Counted from the first letter of the stretch, positions 1-10,246 are shown. The stretch: 64,000 nt of DNA from Ferruginivarius sediminum (GCF_003344765.1 NZ_QPMH01000002.1:248001-312000), one strand, 5' to 3'. Numbers and translations: made by a program. The notes: a model not told the origin generated them from the sequence alone.

Positions 1-612
<612 letters not shown>

Positions 613-663
613 TGGCGGGTGCGTTCCTCGCCCACGCTTCGTCGGCGGGCGGGGGATGACGCC

Positions 664-1584
664 ATGAAACGCATGCGGGTGCGGCATACCACGGTCTACC
701 GCTACAAGCGGCCCGTGAGCTTTGGCGAGCACCGGCTGATGTTCCGGCCACGGGACAGCCACGACCTGCGGCTCGTCTCGACGCGGCTGCGCATCTCACC
801 GCCGGCGCAGGTGCGCTGGCTGCATGACGTGTTCTCCAACTCCATCGCGGTGGCGTCCTTCTCGGAGGCCGCCAGCGAGCTTTCGTTCGAGAGCGTCATT
901 GATATCGAGCACTATGGCCTGAACGATATCGACTTCCCCATCGCGCCCTACGCCAGCACCTATCCCTTCAGCTATCCGGCGGAGGAAAGCCCTGACCTGC
1001 ACCGCCTGGTCGAGCGGCACTATCCCGACCCGGAACACAAGGTCGATCACTGGGCGAAACGCTTCGTGCAGGGTGGCGAAGGCCTGGTCGACACCGGTTA
1101 TCTGCTGGGCGAGATCACGCGGGCGGTGAACCAGGAATTCGAGTATACGGAGCGATATGCGGTCGGCACCCGGACGCCGGTGGAAACGCTGGATAACGGT
1201 GGCGGCACCTGCCGCGACCTGGCGCTGTTCATGATGGAATCGGTACGAAGCCTGGGCTTCGCGGCGCGCTTCGTCTCCGGCTATCTCTACGATCCGGCGC
1301 TTGACAAGGCCGACGACGATGCCAAAGCCCTGCAGGGCGGCGGCAACACGCATGCCTGGGTCCAAGTCTATCTGCCGGGTGCGGGCTGGGTGGAGTACGA
1401 TCCGACCAACGGCCTCGTCGGCGGCGGCAACCTGATCCGCGTGGCAGTCGCCCGCGATCCGGCCCAGGCCGTGCCGTTGCAAGGCTCCTTCACCGGCTAC
1501 GGCGACGATTTCCTCGACATGCGCGTCGACGTCCAGGTCTCGCGGCAGGGCCCGGACGCAGGCGGACGGGAGACGCGCGGTTGA
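664..1584 (+). CDS. Transglutaminase family protein
   Basis: A 306-residue protein with the bacterial transglutaminase-like N-terminal beta-sandwich (residues about 4-90) followed by a transglutaminase/protease core. The likely catalytic triad is Cys183 (in GGGTCRDLALF), His230 (in NTHAWVQVYLPG) and Asp246 (in GWVEYDPTNG). No signal peptide is seen, so it is probably cytoplasmic. Members are generally predicted cysteine proteases or amide hydrolases, and the substrate is unknown. I chose the ATG at 664, preceded by a GGGGGATGACGCC stretch, because the protein then begins MKRMRVRHTT, a typical start for the family; an upstream in-frame start adds only unlikely residues. It lies between acnA and a DUF1223 gene with no sign of shared function. 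Confidence 0.9.
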   Translation: MKRMRVRHTTVYRYKRPVSFGEHRLMFRPRDSHDLRLVSTRLRISPPAQVRWLHDVFSNSIAVASFSEAASELSFESVIDIEHYGLNDIDFPIAPYASTYPFSYPAEESPDLHRLVERHYPDPEHKVDHWAKRFVQGGEGLVDTGYLLGEITRAVNQEFEYTERYAVGTRTPVETLDNGGGTCRDLALFMMESVRSLGFAARFVSGYLYDPALDKADDDAKALQGGGNTHAWVQVYLPGAGWVEYDPTNGLVGGGNLIRVAVARDPAQAVPLQGSFTGYGDDFLDMRVDVQVSRQGPDAGGRETRG

Positions 1585-1655
1585 CGTCCGCCGCTTCACA
1601 CCCTCTCACCCGGAGTTGATTGGCGAGCGTCCCAGCGCCAACGTATCCTATCGAT

Positions 1656-2414
1656 ATGCGGTTACGGTTGCGAACTCCGATCCGAGCACTTGCGGCGGCA
1701 TGGTTGGTCCTGGCGCTCGCGCCGCCGCTGCCGGCCGTGGCCGGGCAAGGCGTCGACGACCCGGCGGTCGTCGAACTGTTCACCTCGCAGGGCTGCGCGT
1801 CGTGTCCGCCAGCGGACGAGTTGCTGGCGGAGCTTGCCAAGCGCGCGGACGTCGTCGCCCTCTCGCTGCATGTGGATTACTGGAACTACATCGGCTGGAC
1901 CGACCCTTTCGCGAAGAAGCAGTTCACCGAACGCCAGCAGGCCTACATGCGGCGCATGCACGGCCGCTTCATCTACACCCCGCAGATCATCGTGGACGGA
2001 CTGTGGCAGACCGTCGGCTCTCGCGCGGAGAGCGTCACCGAGGCGATCGAGCGCGCGCGCATGCGAGGCAAACCGGTCACACCGCATATGAGCTGGGGCC
2101 CGGATGGCGCGAAAGTGATCATTCCCGCCGGCGACCCGCCCGGCCCGGCAACGGTCTGGATGGCGTTTTACGACGACAAGCACGTCACGACCGTCCAGCA
2201 CGGCGAGAATGCCGGCGACACGCTCGCCAACTACAACGTGGTCCGAGAACTGCGGCGGCTGGCCACCTGGAATGGCAAGCGCATGGAGATCGATCTCGAC
2301 CCGCAAGCCATGGGCGCCAACAGCTTCGACGGCTGCGCCCTGCTGGTCCAGCTTGGCGATACCGGCCCCATCCTGGGCGCCGCCAACGTCGAGATCGGGC
2401 CCGGCGGGGGTTGA
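1656..2414 (+). CDS. DUF1223 secreted thioredoxin-like protein
   Basis: About 252 residues. The N terminus (MRLRLRTP, then an Ala/Leu-rich core ending PAVAG) is a Sec signal peptide, so the protein is probably periplasmic. The mature part opens with VVELFTSQGCASCPPADELL, the hallmark of DUF1223, a thioredoxin-fold family with a CxxC motif (CASC). Further family blocks are LHVDYWNYIGWTDPF and RFIYTPQIIVDG. The biochemical role of the family is not established; a redox role is inferred from the fold and cysteines. A TTG at 1620 has a better Shine-Dalgarno (CGGAG) and would add 12 residues before the signal peptide, so the start is uncertain. Confidence 0.88.
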   Translation: MRLRLRTPIRALAAAWLVLALAPPLPAVAGQGVDDPAVVELFTSQGCASCPPADELLAELAKRADVVALSLHVDYWNYIGWTDPFAKKQFTERQQAYMRRMHGRFIYTPQIIVDGLWQTVGSRAESVTEAIERARMRGKPVTPHMSWGPDGAKVIIPAGDPPGPATVWMAFYDDKHVTTVQHGENAGDTLANYNVVRELRRLATWNGKRMEIDLDPQAMGANSFDGCALLVQLGDTGPILGAANVEIGPGGG

Positions 2415-2923
2415 GAGGGCCGGCCGCCAAGTCACGGCCAGCACCTGCCAATTAAGCGAACGGACCAACCCGCGTTCTCCGGATAGACGAAGAGCATGAG
2501 GCTGGCTGGGCCTGATAACGCAGCGATCAAGTGGATGCGGCTGTCGTGCAGCCGGTTTGCCGCGCCCGCCATACGGCTCCCGTTCCACGCGCTCGCCGAC
2601 GACGCTGTGTGAGAAGCTGGTCAAGATCGTTGCCAAGGCTGTCAGCCACGCTCGCGACATCACCTTTCAGATAGCCGAAGCTGCGGTGGCGTAATTCGGG
2701 CACGTGGCGCCATGGCATTTGCCGGAAGAAGAGCTATATGCTCAACATGGACGAACGGCATCGCGGCCCAAGCTGGCCGTGGCAGCAGCCGTCGCGCACT
2801 CGTCTCATCTGAGCGCGGCCGTCAGGCACGGGGCGAGTTGTAACGAGCGACGCCAGAGGCCAGCACTTTGGCTTGTGAGTCCGAATGATCCGGCGAATGT
2901 CGGATCAGGGATTCGTTGCAACG
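2415..2923. other. Gap without a recognisable gene
   Basis: About 500 bp between the DUF1223 and DUF2147 genes. Short open frames exist on both strands (for example 2704-3033 plus and 2822-3163 minus), but they lack recognisable domains, signal peptides or good ribosome binding sites, and they overlap the start of the DUF2147 gene. The base composition is somewhat less GC-rich than the flanking genes, as expected for non-coding DNA. I see no tRNA-like or clear terminator structure. Confidence 0.5.
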
Positions 2924-3382
2924 ATGAAACTTGTTCCTTTCTTGATCGTCATGTTGCTGTCCGTGGTGCACGGGCCCGTGTCGCTGAGCGCGCAGGAGCT
3001 GACGCCAGTGGGTGTCTGGCTTCACGACAATGAACGTATCCGGGTGAAGGTCGCGCCATGTGACGAACAGCGTGACGAACCGCTGTGCGGCAAGATCGTC
3101 TGGCTCAAAAACCCTGAGGACGAAGAAGGCAAGCCGCGCCTGGATACCGAGAACCCCGATCAAGCCCAGCGCGATCAGCTAGTCATAGGCACGACCGTGA
3201 TCCACGGACTCGTTCGCAGCGGCCCGCGTGTGTGGACCGACGGCACGATCTACAATCCCGATGACGGCGAGACCTATAGGGCCCGCGTCACAGTGGTGGA
3301 CCCCAACACGCTGCATGTTCGTATCTATGTGATGCTGCCGCTGTTCGGAGAGACGAAGGTCTGGACGCGGGTCGAGGACTGA
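2924..3382 (+). CDS. DUF2147 secreted protein
   Basis: A 152-residue exported protein. The signal peptide MKLVPFLIVMLLSVVHGPVS is followed by the DUF2147 core: GVWLHDNERIRVKVAPC, a central LCGKIVWLKNP block, and IYNPDDGETYRARVTV towards the end. DUF2147 proteins are small lipocalin-like periplasmic beta-barrels of unknown ligand. The ATG at 2924 is chosen because it places the signal peptide at the terminus; an in-frame ATG at 2885 would add 13 residues. Neither has a strong Shine-Dalgarno. The gene stands alone and converges on htpG. Confidence 0.85.
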   Translation: MKLVPFLIVMLLSVVHGPVSLSAQELTPVGVWLHDNERIRVKVAPCDEQRDEPLCGKIVWLKNPEDEEGKPRLDTENPDQAQRDQLVIGTTVIHGLVRSGPRVWTDGTIYNPDDGETYRARVTVVDPNTLHVRIYVMLPLFGETKVWTRVED

Positions 3383-3537
3383 GCGAATTGCTTTAGCGCG
3401 GTTCCTGAAAATCAAGGCCGCGTCGGGTGGCATGCTGCTTCCTGCAACATTTGCCACCCTGATCCTGTCGAACTCGGCCTTGTCGACTGCGTTTCCGGCG
3501 CTCCAGGAGATGTCGACTCGAAAGAACGCGGTCGCCC

Positions 3538-5421
3538 CTAGGCTGCCAGCCCCTTCGCGACGAGTTGCGAAAGGCGGCGGGCGAAGGCGGCCGGGTCCTG
3601 CGGGGTTTCGCCCTCGATGATGCGCGCCTGGTCGAGCAGCAGGAAGGCGGCATCCTTCAGGTCGCCCTGTGCGCCGTTGAGGCCGCCCTTCGCGCATTCG
3701 GCCAGACGCGTGATCAGCGGGTGCTTCGGGTTGATTTCCAGGATGCGCTTGGCGTCGCCCACGCTCTGACCGTGCTGGCGCAGCAGGCGGGAAAGGTGGA
3801 TATCCATGTCCCCGTCGTCCGCGACCAGGCAGCACGCGCTGTCGGTCAGGCGCTGGGTGGAACGGACATCCTTCACATCGTCTTCCAGCGCCGTCTTCAG
3901 GAAGGCGACCAGCGTCCCGATCGCGGTCTCGTCGCCCTTGTCCTCGGCCTTCTCCTCGGACTGGTCGTCCGTCTTCACCTTGTCGAGCTCGGCCGCGCCG
4001 CGGGTGACCGACTTGATTGCCTTGCCTTCGTATTCGCCGACAGCCGGCACCCAGAAGTCGTCGATCGGGTCGGAAAGCAGCAGAACCTCGATCCCCTTGG
4101 CGCGGAAGCCTTCGAGTTGCGGGCTCTTGCGCAGGGCATCCTCGTTCTCGCCGGTGATGACGTAGATCGACTCCTGCCCCTCCTTCATGCTGGCGACGTA
4201 ATCCTTGAGACTGACGACATCGTCGCGCTCGCTGGAGCGGAAGCGCGCCAGCTCAAGCAGGGTGTCGCGCTGCTCCGGGTCCTCGTAGAGCCCCTCCTTC
4301 AGGACGGCGCCAAAGGAATCCCAGAACTTCGCGTAGTCCTCCGGCTCCTTCTCCGCCTTCTTCTTCAACTCGTTCAGCACGCGGTTGGTCAGCGTCTGGC
4401 GGATCTTTGTCACCAGCGGATTGTGCTGAAGCAGTTCGCGGCTGATGTTGAGCGGCAGATCCTCGCTGTCCACCACGCCGCGCAGGAAGCGCATGTAGGC
4501 GGGAACCAGCTCCTCGCAGTCGTCGGTGATGAACACCCGGCGCACATAGAGCTTCACCCCGTGCTTGCGGTCGGGATGGAACAGGTCGTACGGCTTCTGC
4601 GAGGGCACGTACAAGAGGCAGGTGTATTCCACCTTGCCCTCGGCCTTGAAGTGCAGGCGCAGCCAGGGGTCGTCCATCGCGTGGGCGACGTGGTGATAGA
4701 ATTCCTTGTACTGCTGATCGGTGATCTCCGACTTCGGCCGTGTCCACAGCGCCGAGGCGGTGTTGAGCTGCTCCGCCTCCTCGCCCTGGCCCAGGTAGAT
4801 CGGGATCGCGATGTGGTCGGAATAGGTCTGCACGATGCGGCGCAGGCGGAGGTCTTCCAGGAACTCGTCCTCGCCTTCCTTCAGGTGCAGGCGCACGCGG
4901 GTGCCGCGCGCCGGCGCGTCCGCGCAGTCCTCGATGGTGAACTCGCCGCGCCCGTCGGAAGTCCAGCGCCAGCCCTGCTCTTCCCCGGCGCGGCGCGTCT
5001 CCACCTCCACCTTGTCGGCGACGACGAAGGCCGCGTAGAAGCCGACGCCGAACTGGCCGATCAGGTTCACCTGTCCCTGCGCGTCGCGCGCCTGCTCCAT
5101 CTGCTGCATGAACTTCAGCGTGCCCGAACGCGCGATCGTGCCAAGGTTCTCGACGAGGTCGTCCCGGTTCATGCCGATGCCGTTGTCCTCGACAAGGACC
5201 GTGCGATTGTCCTTCTCGACGACAATGTTCACCCGGTAATCGGGATCCTCGGCCGCCAGATCCGGCTGCGTGATCGCCGCGTAGCGCAGCTTGTCGCAGG
5301 CATCCGAGGCATTCGAGATCAACTCGCGGAGGAAGACCTCCTTGTTCGAGTAGAGGGAGTTGGCAACGATATCCAGAAGCCGGCTGACCTCGGCTTGGAA
5401 GTTGAGCGTCTCCTTCGACAT
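3538..5421 (-). CDS. htpG: Molecular chaperone HtpG (Hsp90 family)
   Basis: A 627-residue Hsp90 homologue of full length. The N-terminal GHKL ATPase domain shows the expected blocks: LISNASDACDKLR (catalytic Glu and Mg-binding Asn), VEDNGIGM and GQFGVGFYAAF. The middle domain contains YVRRVFITDDCEELVPAYMR and LPLNISRELLQ, and the C-terminal dimerisation domain ends with ARRLSQLVAKGLAA. It acts in the cytoplasm as an ATP-dependent chaperone. The start at 5421 gives MSKETLNFQAEVSRLL, the standard N terminus; the longer open frame to 5547 is non-coding extension. Over its whole length an open antisense frame of 624 codons exists but has no family features. Confidence 0.98.
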   Translation of the reverse strand: MSKETLNFQAEVSRLLDIVANSLYSNKEVFLRELISNASDACDKLRYAAITQPDLAAEDPDYRVNIVVEKDNRTVLVEDNGIGMNRDDLVENLGTIARSGTLKFMQQMEQARDAQGQVNLIGQFGVGFYAAFVVADKVEVETRRAGEEQGWRWTSDGRGEFTIEDCADAPARGTRVRLHLKEGEDEFLEDLRLRRIVQTYSDHIAIPIYLGQGEEAEQLNTASALWTRPKSEITDQQYKEFYHHVAHAMDDPWLRLHFKAEGKVEYTCLLYVPSQKPYDLFHPDRKHGVKLYVRRVFITDDCEELVPAYMRFLRGVVDSEDLPLNISRELLQHNPLVTKIRQTLTNRVLNELKKKAEKEPEDYAKFWDSFGAVLKEGLYEDPEQRDTLLELARFRSSERDDVVSLKDYVASMKEGQESIYVITGENEDALRKSPQLEGFRAKGIEVLLLSDPIDDFWVPAVGEYEGKAIKSVTRGAAELDKVKTDDQSEEKAEDKGDETAIGTLVAFLKTALEDDVKDVRSTQRLTDSACCLVADDGDMDIHLSRLLRQHGQSVGDAKRILEINPKHPLITRLAECAKGGLNGAQGDLKDAAFLLLDQARIIEGETPQDPAAFARRLSQLVAKGLAA

Positions 5422-5652
5422 CTTGCGACTCGTCCTTGATCCAAGGTTCGTGGTTGGCGTCGGGCTGGCTGAAAGTGGCCGCGCCCGCGTGAATGGCCGG
5501 GCAACCGCGCCGCATATGTGGTGTGGCGGCCAATGTTGCAAGACCACGCCGCGTGCCGGGACATCCGGACCCGGCCTTAACCGGGACGGAGAGCGCGCAG
5601 CCGAAATTATCCCGTCGGCACCATGGAGCCGCCTCTTGAACGCCGGGCGCGC

Positions 5653-8310
5653 ATGTCCGATTCTCTAGGGATCATGTTGAGATCAGCGCCGAGCCAGCCG
5701 ACGACCCGGCGTGGACGCGTCACCGCGGTCCTGGGGCCGACGAACACCGGCAAGACCTATCTCGCCATCGACCGGATGCTGGGTCATACCTCGGGCATGA
5801 TCGGATTTCCGCTGCGCCTTCTTGCCCGCGAGAACTATGACCGCGTGGTCAAGATCAAGGGGCGCAACCAGGTTGCCCTGGTCACAGGCGAAGAGAAGAT
5901 CCTGCCGCCGAACCCGCGCTACTTCCTGTGCACGGTGGAATCGATGCCGGTGGACCGGCCGGTCGAGTTCCTGGCCGTGGACGAGGTCCAGCTTTGCGCC
6001 GACCCGGAGCGCGGGCACGTCTTCACCGATCGCCTGCTGCACGCCCGCGGCCTTTGCGAAACCATGTTCCTGGGCGCGGACACGATGCGCGGCATGGTCC
6101 GGGCCCTGGTTCCCGATGCGGAGATCGTCTCCCGCCCGCGCTTCTCGACGTTGAGCTACGCCGGGGCGAAGAAGCTGACCCGCCTGCCGCCGCGTTCGGC
6201 GGTGGTGGCCTTCTCGGCGAACGATGTCTACGCCACGGCCGAGTTGATGCGTCGGAACCGGGGCGGCACGGCGGTGGTCCTCGGCGCGCTCAGCCCGCGC
6301 ACCCGTAACGCCCAGGTGGCGATGTTCGAGGCGGGCGAGGTGGACTATCTCGTCGCCACCGACGCCATTGGCATGGGCCTCAACCTCAATCTCGACCACG
6401 TCGCCTTCGCCCGGCTGTCGAAGTTCGACGGCCGCAGTTCGCGGCGGCTGACGGCGGCGGAGGTCGGGCAGATCGCCGGGCGCGCCGGCCGCCACATGTC
6501 GGACGGCAGCTTTGGCACCACCGCCAATACCGGCGGCATCGACGAAGAGGTGGTGGAAGCCGTCGAGGCCCATCGCTTCGACCCTGTCGAGGCGATGGCA
6601 TGGCGCAACCGCGATCTCGATTTCCGCTCGCCGGAGCGGCTGTTGCGCACCCTGGAGATGGCACCGCCGGTGCCGCAGCTTACCAAGGCGCGCGACGCCG
6701 AGGACTATCAGGCCTTGCGCGCGCTCGCCCGCGACCCAGACATCGCCGGCCTTGCCACGAACCCGGAAGCGGTGCGCCTGTTGTGGGAGGTCTGCCAGGT
6801 GCCGGACTTCCGCAAGATCCTCTCGGAACACCATGCCCGCCTCCTGGGTCAGATCTATCGCTACCTGATGCAGGGCGAGGGCAGGCTGCCGGATGACTGG
6901 GTCGGCAAGCAGCTTGAGCGGCTGGACCGGACCGAGGGCGACATCGACAGCCTGATCGGCCGCATCGCGCACGTGCGCACCTGGACCTACATCACCCATC
7001 GCGGCGACTGGCTGGCCGACAACGCGCACTGGCAGGAGCGCGCGCGGCAGATCGAGGACCGGCTGTCCGATGCTCTTCACGAGGGTCTCACCGACCGCTT
7101 CGTCGACCGCCGCACGGCGGCGCTGGTCAAGCGGCTGAAGGACGGCTCCGACCTGATCGGCGCCGTCCGGCGCGACGGGGAGGTGCTGGTCGAGGGTGAG
7201 CACGTCGGCAAGCTGACGGCCTTCCGCTTCACGCTCGACAAGACGGCCACGAGCGAGTCCGCGCGCCCCATGCTGGCGGCCGCCCGCCGGGCGCTTTCCG
7301 GCGAGATTCCGGCCCGCGTGCTGCGGCTGGAAGCGGACAACGACGGCGCCTTCGCGCTGGACGAACAGGGTCGCCTGACCTGGCGCGGCGACGTTATCGG
7401 GCGTCTCGTGCGCGGCAACGATGCGCTGCACCCGAAGGTCGCCATCGACGGCAGCGACTTTCTCGACAGCGCCCAGCGCGAGCGTATCCGCAAGCGTGTG
7501 GACGGCTGGTTCGAGCGGCATATCCGCAACAAGCTGGCCCCGCTGTTCGTGCTTGCCGAGGCGGAGTTGCCGGCGCGGGCGCGCGGCCTGGCCTTCCAGC
7601 TTGTGGAAGCGATGGGCGTCCTGCATCGCGGTGACGTGGCGGAACATGTGCGCACCCTCACCAAGCCCGAGCGCAAGGCGCTTGCCGACCTGGGTGTCCG
7701 TTTGGGGCGCGAGAGCATCTGGATGCCTGCCGTACTGAAGCCGCAGGCGCGGCGCTTCAAGGCCATGCTGGCGGCCATCCATTCCGGCAGCGAAACAGTC
7801 GACGCTCCATCGGAGAACGCCGCCGCCTTCTGGCCGGGGGCCGGGCGGGACGACGCCGCCTGCCGCACTCTGGGCTACCGCCGGATCGAGCCGGGACGGC
7901 GCGGACGCGGGCGGCAACACCAGCAGGCCAATGCGGTCGCGGTGCGCGTGGACGCGCTGGAACGGCTTGCCGGGGCCATGCACAAGCTGGACCCCGCCGG
8001 CCCGTTCACGCCGACCGCCGCGCTGGCGCGGATCCTGGACAACGACCGCGAGGCCCTGGCCGTGGCGCTGCCGGCCCTCGGCTACGGCACGTTCGGCGAC
8101 AACGAGGTCTCGGCCTTCCGGCCCCGACGCGGTCCCGCCGCGCACCCTGGCAAGAAGCCTGCGAACGCCAAGGCGGCGCGTGCGAAGGAGAGCCGGAAGC
8201 CGCGCGGCAACAAATCTGGTGCAAAGAAAACGGAACCGGTCAGGCCGCGCGTCAAGCCGGACCCCGATCATCCCTTCGCCAAGCTGCAACACCTGACCTT
8301 CGTGAAATGA
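5653..8310 (+). CDS. Suv3/MgpS-type ATP-dependent RNA helicase
   Basis: About 885 residues. Superfamily 2 helicase motifs are clear: Walker A GPTNTGKTY, a DEVQ Walker B (LAVDEVQLCADPERGHVF), VVAFSAND, YLVATDAIGMGLNL and motif VI QIAGRAGRH. This arrangement matches the Suv3 family (mitochondrial degradosome helicase) and bacterial MgpS-like proteins. After the helicase core comes a long alphaproteobacterial-type region, ending in a Lys/Arg-rich tail (AKAARAKESRKPRGNKS) likely to contact RNA. The role is inferred to be RNA unwinding or ribosome/RNA metabolism. The stop overlaps the start of the S4-domain gene (ATGA), indicating translational coupling. ATGs at 5623 and 5674 are alternative starts; none has a convincing Shine-Dalgarno except possibly AGGGATC before 5674. 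Confidence 0.9.
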   Translation: MSDSLGIMLRSAPSQPTTRRGRVTAVLGPTNTGKTYLAIDRMLGHTSGMIGFPLRLLARENYDRVVKIKGRNQVALVTGEEKILPPNPRYFLCTVESMPVDRPVEFLAVDEVQLCADPERGHVFTDRLLHARGLCETMFLGADTMRGMVRALVPDAEIVSRPRFSTLSYAGAKKLTRLPPRSAVVAFSANDVYATAELMRRNRGGTAVVLGALSPRTRNAQVAMFEAGEVDYLVATDAIGMGLNLNLDHVAFARLSKFDGRSSRRLTAAEVGQIAGRAGRHMSDGSFGTTANTGGIDEEVVEAVEAHRFDPVEAMAWRNRDLDFRSPERLLRTLEMAPPVPQLTKARDAEDYQALRALARDPDIAGLATNPEAVRLLWEVCQVPDFRKILSEHHARLLGQIYRYLMQGEGRLPDDWVGKQLERLDRTEGDIDSLIGRIAHVRTWTYITHRGDWLADNAHWQERARQIEDRLSDALHEGLTDRFVDRRTAALVKRLKDGSDLIGAVRRDGEVLVEGEHVGKLTAFRFTLDKTATSESARPMLAAARRALSGEIPARVLRLEADNDGAFALDEQGRLTWRGDVIGRLVRGNDALHPKVAIDGSDFLDSAQRERIRKRVDGWFERHIRNKLAPLFVLAEAELPARARGLAFQLVEAMGVLHRGDVAEHVRTLTKPERKALADLGVRLGRESIWMPAVLKPQARRFKAMLAAIHSGSETVDAPSENAAAFWPGAGRDDAACRTLGYRRIEPGRRGRGRQHQQANAVAVRVDALERLAGAMHKLDPAGPFTPTAALARILDNDREALAVALPALGYGTFGDNEVSAFRPRRGPAAHPGKKPANAKAARAKESRKPRGNKSGAKKTEPVRPRVKPDPDHPFAKLQHLTFVK

Positions 8311-8717
8311 CCGCACCGCCCCCAGACCCGCAGGGCGAAACCCGCCGCGCCGACAAATGGCTTTGGTTCGCGCGGTTCTTCAAAAGCCGGACGCTGGCGG
8401 CGGAGGTGTGCAAGGCGGGCCGCCTGCGTGTTTCCGGCACCAAGGTCGCGAAGGCCAACCATCCGCTACGGGTCGGCGACGTCCTGACCTTTCCGCAGGG
8501 CCGCCAAATCCGCGTCGTGCGTGTCGTCGCGCTGGGCGAGCGCCGAGGCCCGGCACCGGAAGCCCAGCAACTCTACGAGGATCTGCAGCCGACCGAGCCC
8601 GCCAAACCCAAGGATGCCCCACCGCCGGGCGCCGAACGCGAGAAGGGCGCCGGCCGCCCGACCAAGCGTGATCGCAGGCAACTCGACAGGTTGCACGGAC
8701 GCGGCGACGAAGTGTGA
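8307..8717 (+). CDS. RNA-binding S4 domain protein (Hsp15-like)
   Basis: A 136-residue basic protein. An S4 RNA-binding domain covers about residues 13-75 (RADKWLWFARFFKSRTLAAE, then GRLRVSGTKVAKANHPLRVGD), the pattern of Hsp15 (HslR), which binds stalled 50S subunits carrying peptidyl-tRNA. The C-terminal tail is rich in Pro, Lys and Arg (KGAGRPTKRDRRQLDRLHG), typical of alphaproteobacterial members. It overlaps the helicase stop by 4 nt, and the helicase-S4 pairing is conserved in many alphaproteobacteria, supporting a joint role in RNA or ribosome handling. In many relatives a ferredoxin and CarD follow; here the operon ends. Confidence 0.92.
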   Translation: MTAPPPDPQGETRRADKWLWFARFFKSRTLAAEVCKAGRLRVSGTKVAKANHPLRVGDVLTFPQGRQIRVVRVVALGERRGPAPEAQQLYEDLQPTEPAKPKDAPPPGAEREKGAGRPTKRDRRQLDRLHGRGDEV

Positions 8718-8724
8718 AGGTGGC

Positions 8725-8770
8725 GCGGGGGCACCCCTGTGACCGCCTGCATCTTACGGGGGGCCCCCGC
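8725..8770. terminator. Hairpin between convergent S4 and degP-type genes
   Basis: An 8-bp GC-rich stem (GCGGGGGC at 8725-8732, GCCCCCGC at 8763-8770), extendable across one bulge by four C-G pairs, lies in the 80-bp gap between two convergent genes. There is no T-run on either strand, so it is at best a weak or Rho-assisted bidirectional terminator. Confidence 0.35.
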
Positions 8771-8797
8771 CCCTCAGCTCACCTTGCGCTTGCCGCG

Positions 8798-10246
8798 CTA
8801 CCCGGTTTCCGGCTTCGCCAGCGGGACGGAGACGAACTGCGACTTGTTGCCCCGCTGAACCAGCAGCACGACGCCGTCGGCGCCTTCCTCGGCGCCCTTG
8901 GCGATAAGCTGGCGTACGTCCTTGGGACTATCGACGGCGCGGCGGCCGATCTGGGTGATGACGTCGCCGGGCCGGATACCGCGGCTGGCCGCCGGGCCGC
9001 CCCGCGCGACGCGGGCGACGACGGCGCCCTCGATGCCGGAAGGCAGGTCGAACTGCTCCAGCACCTGCGGCTTCGCCGGCGCAAGCTGCAGGCCGAGGGC
9101 CTTGGCGACGATATTGCCGGCCTTGTCCTGCTGACCGGGCGCGGCGCGCGCCATCTTCTGATCCGACAACTCGCCGAGCTTGACGGTCTTCGCCATCTTC
9201 TTGCCGTCGCGCCACAGCTTGAGCTCGACCTCGTCGCCGGGGTCGCGCTGGGAGACGAGCCAGGCAAGCTGGCCGGCATCCTCGACCGGCTTGCCGCCGA
9301 GCGAGACAATGACGTCGCCCTGCTTCAGGCCGGCCTCGGCGGCGGGGCCGCCCTTCGCGGCGTTGCCGACAAGGGCGCCCTTGTCCTCGGGAAGGTCGAG
9401 TCCGGCGGCCAGATCGTCCGTCACCGGCTGCACTGTCACACCCAGCCAGCCGCGCGTGACTTCGCCATCCTCGCGAAGTTCGCTCACAATCGGTTGGGCG
9501 ACGCGCGCCGGCAGGGCAAAGCCGACGCCCACGCTGCCGCCGTTGGGCGACAGGATGGCCGTGTTCACGCCGATGACCTTGCCGTCGAGATTGAACAGCG
9601 GCCCGCCGGAGTTGCCCCGATTGATGGCCGTATCGGTCTGGATGAAGCGGCTGTAGGGACCGGCGTTTATGTCGCGGCCGCGTGCGGAGACGATACCGGC
9701 GGTAACCGATCCGCCAAGGCCGAAGGGGTTGCCGATCGCCAGCACCCAGTCGCCGATCTCCGCCTTGCGGGAGTTGCCCCAGTTCACGGATGGAAGCTCC
9801 CGGTCCGTCTTGACCTTCAGCACCGCGAGATCGGTTTTCGGATCGGTGCCGACGATCTCGGCGTCCAGCTTGGTGTCGTCGTCCAGGACCACCGTCACCT
9901 TGTCGGCCTTGCGGATGACGTGATGGTTGGTGACGACATAGCCGTCCTCATCGACGATGAAGCCGGAACCCAGGGAGTGCAATTCCCGTTTCTGCTGCCC
10001 CTGCTGCCCCTGGAACTGCTCGAAGAACTCGCGCAGCGGATGGCCGGGCGGAAGTTGGCCAAGCGGTCCGGTCTCTCCCTCGACCGTCTGGGTGGTAGAG
10101 ATGTTGACCACGGCCGGCATCAGGTCCTTGGCGACCGGTGCGAAGCTGTCGGGCACCTGTCGTGCCTGCGCGGCCAGCGGTGCGGCGGCCAGCGCGGCGG
10201 CACAGGCCGCACCGGCAATGGCGTTCGTCAAGCCCTTGGCTCGCAT
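8798..10246 (-). CDS. degP: Do-family periplasmic serine protease (DegP/DegQ-like)
   Basis: 482 residues. A signal peptide (MRAKGLTNAI through AAQARQ) directs it to the periplasm, where Do proteases degrade misfolded envelope proteins. The trypsin-like domain carries His109 (TNHHVI), Asp139 (KTDLAVL) and Ser213 (RGNSGGPLFN). Two PDZ domains follow, the first marked by GWLGVTVQPV and AEAGLKQGDVIVSLGG, the second by GIRPGDVITQIG. A Gln/Gly-rich Q-linker-like loop (residues about 79-87) sits in the LA loop before the protease core. The Shine-Dalgarno AAGGAG lies just before ATG 10246. It is monocistronic and convergent with the S4-domain gene. The DegP versus DegQ assignment cannot be decided from sequence alone. 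Confidence 0.95.
   Translation of the reverse strand: MRAKGLTNAIAGAACAAALAAAPLAAQARQVPDSFAPVAKDLMPAVVNISTTQTVEGETGPLGQLPPGHPLREFFEQFQGQQGQQKRELHSLGSGFIVDEDGYVVTNHHVIRKADKVTVVLDDDTKLDAEIVGTDPKTDLAVLKVKTDRELPSVNWGNSRKAEIGDWVLAIGNPFGLGGSVTAGIVSARGRDINAGPYSRFIQTDTAINRGNSGGPLFNLDGKVIGVNTAILSPNGGSVGVGFALPARVAQPIVSELREDGEVTRGWLGVTVQPVTDDLAAGLDLPEDKGALVGNAAKGGPAAEAGLKQGDVIVSLGGKPVEDAGQLAWLVSQRDPGDEVELKLWRDGKKMAKTVKLGELSDQKMARAAPGQQDKAGNIVAKALGLQLAPAKPQVLEQFDLPSGIEGAVVARVARGGPAASRGIRPGDVITQIGRRAVDSPKDVRQLIAKGAEEGADGVVLLVQRGNKSQFVSVPLAKPETG

Noticed and set aside
2704..3033. 109-codon plus-strand frame before DUF2147
   Set aside because: It overlaps the DUF2147 signal peptide region in another frame and lacks a ribosome binding site or recognised sequence features.
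3565..5439. 624-codon open frame antisense to htpG
   Set aside because: It has no domain, signal or ribosome binding site and lies completely within a strongly conserved gene; high GC favours such antisense frames.
5683..8316. 877-codon open frame antisense to the Suv3-type helicase
   Set aside because: Composition is dominated by Arg, Gly, His and Asp as expected from antisense translation of GC-rich codons. The plus strand shows all helicase motifs.
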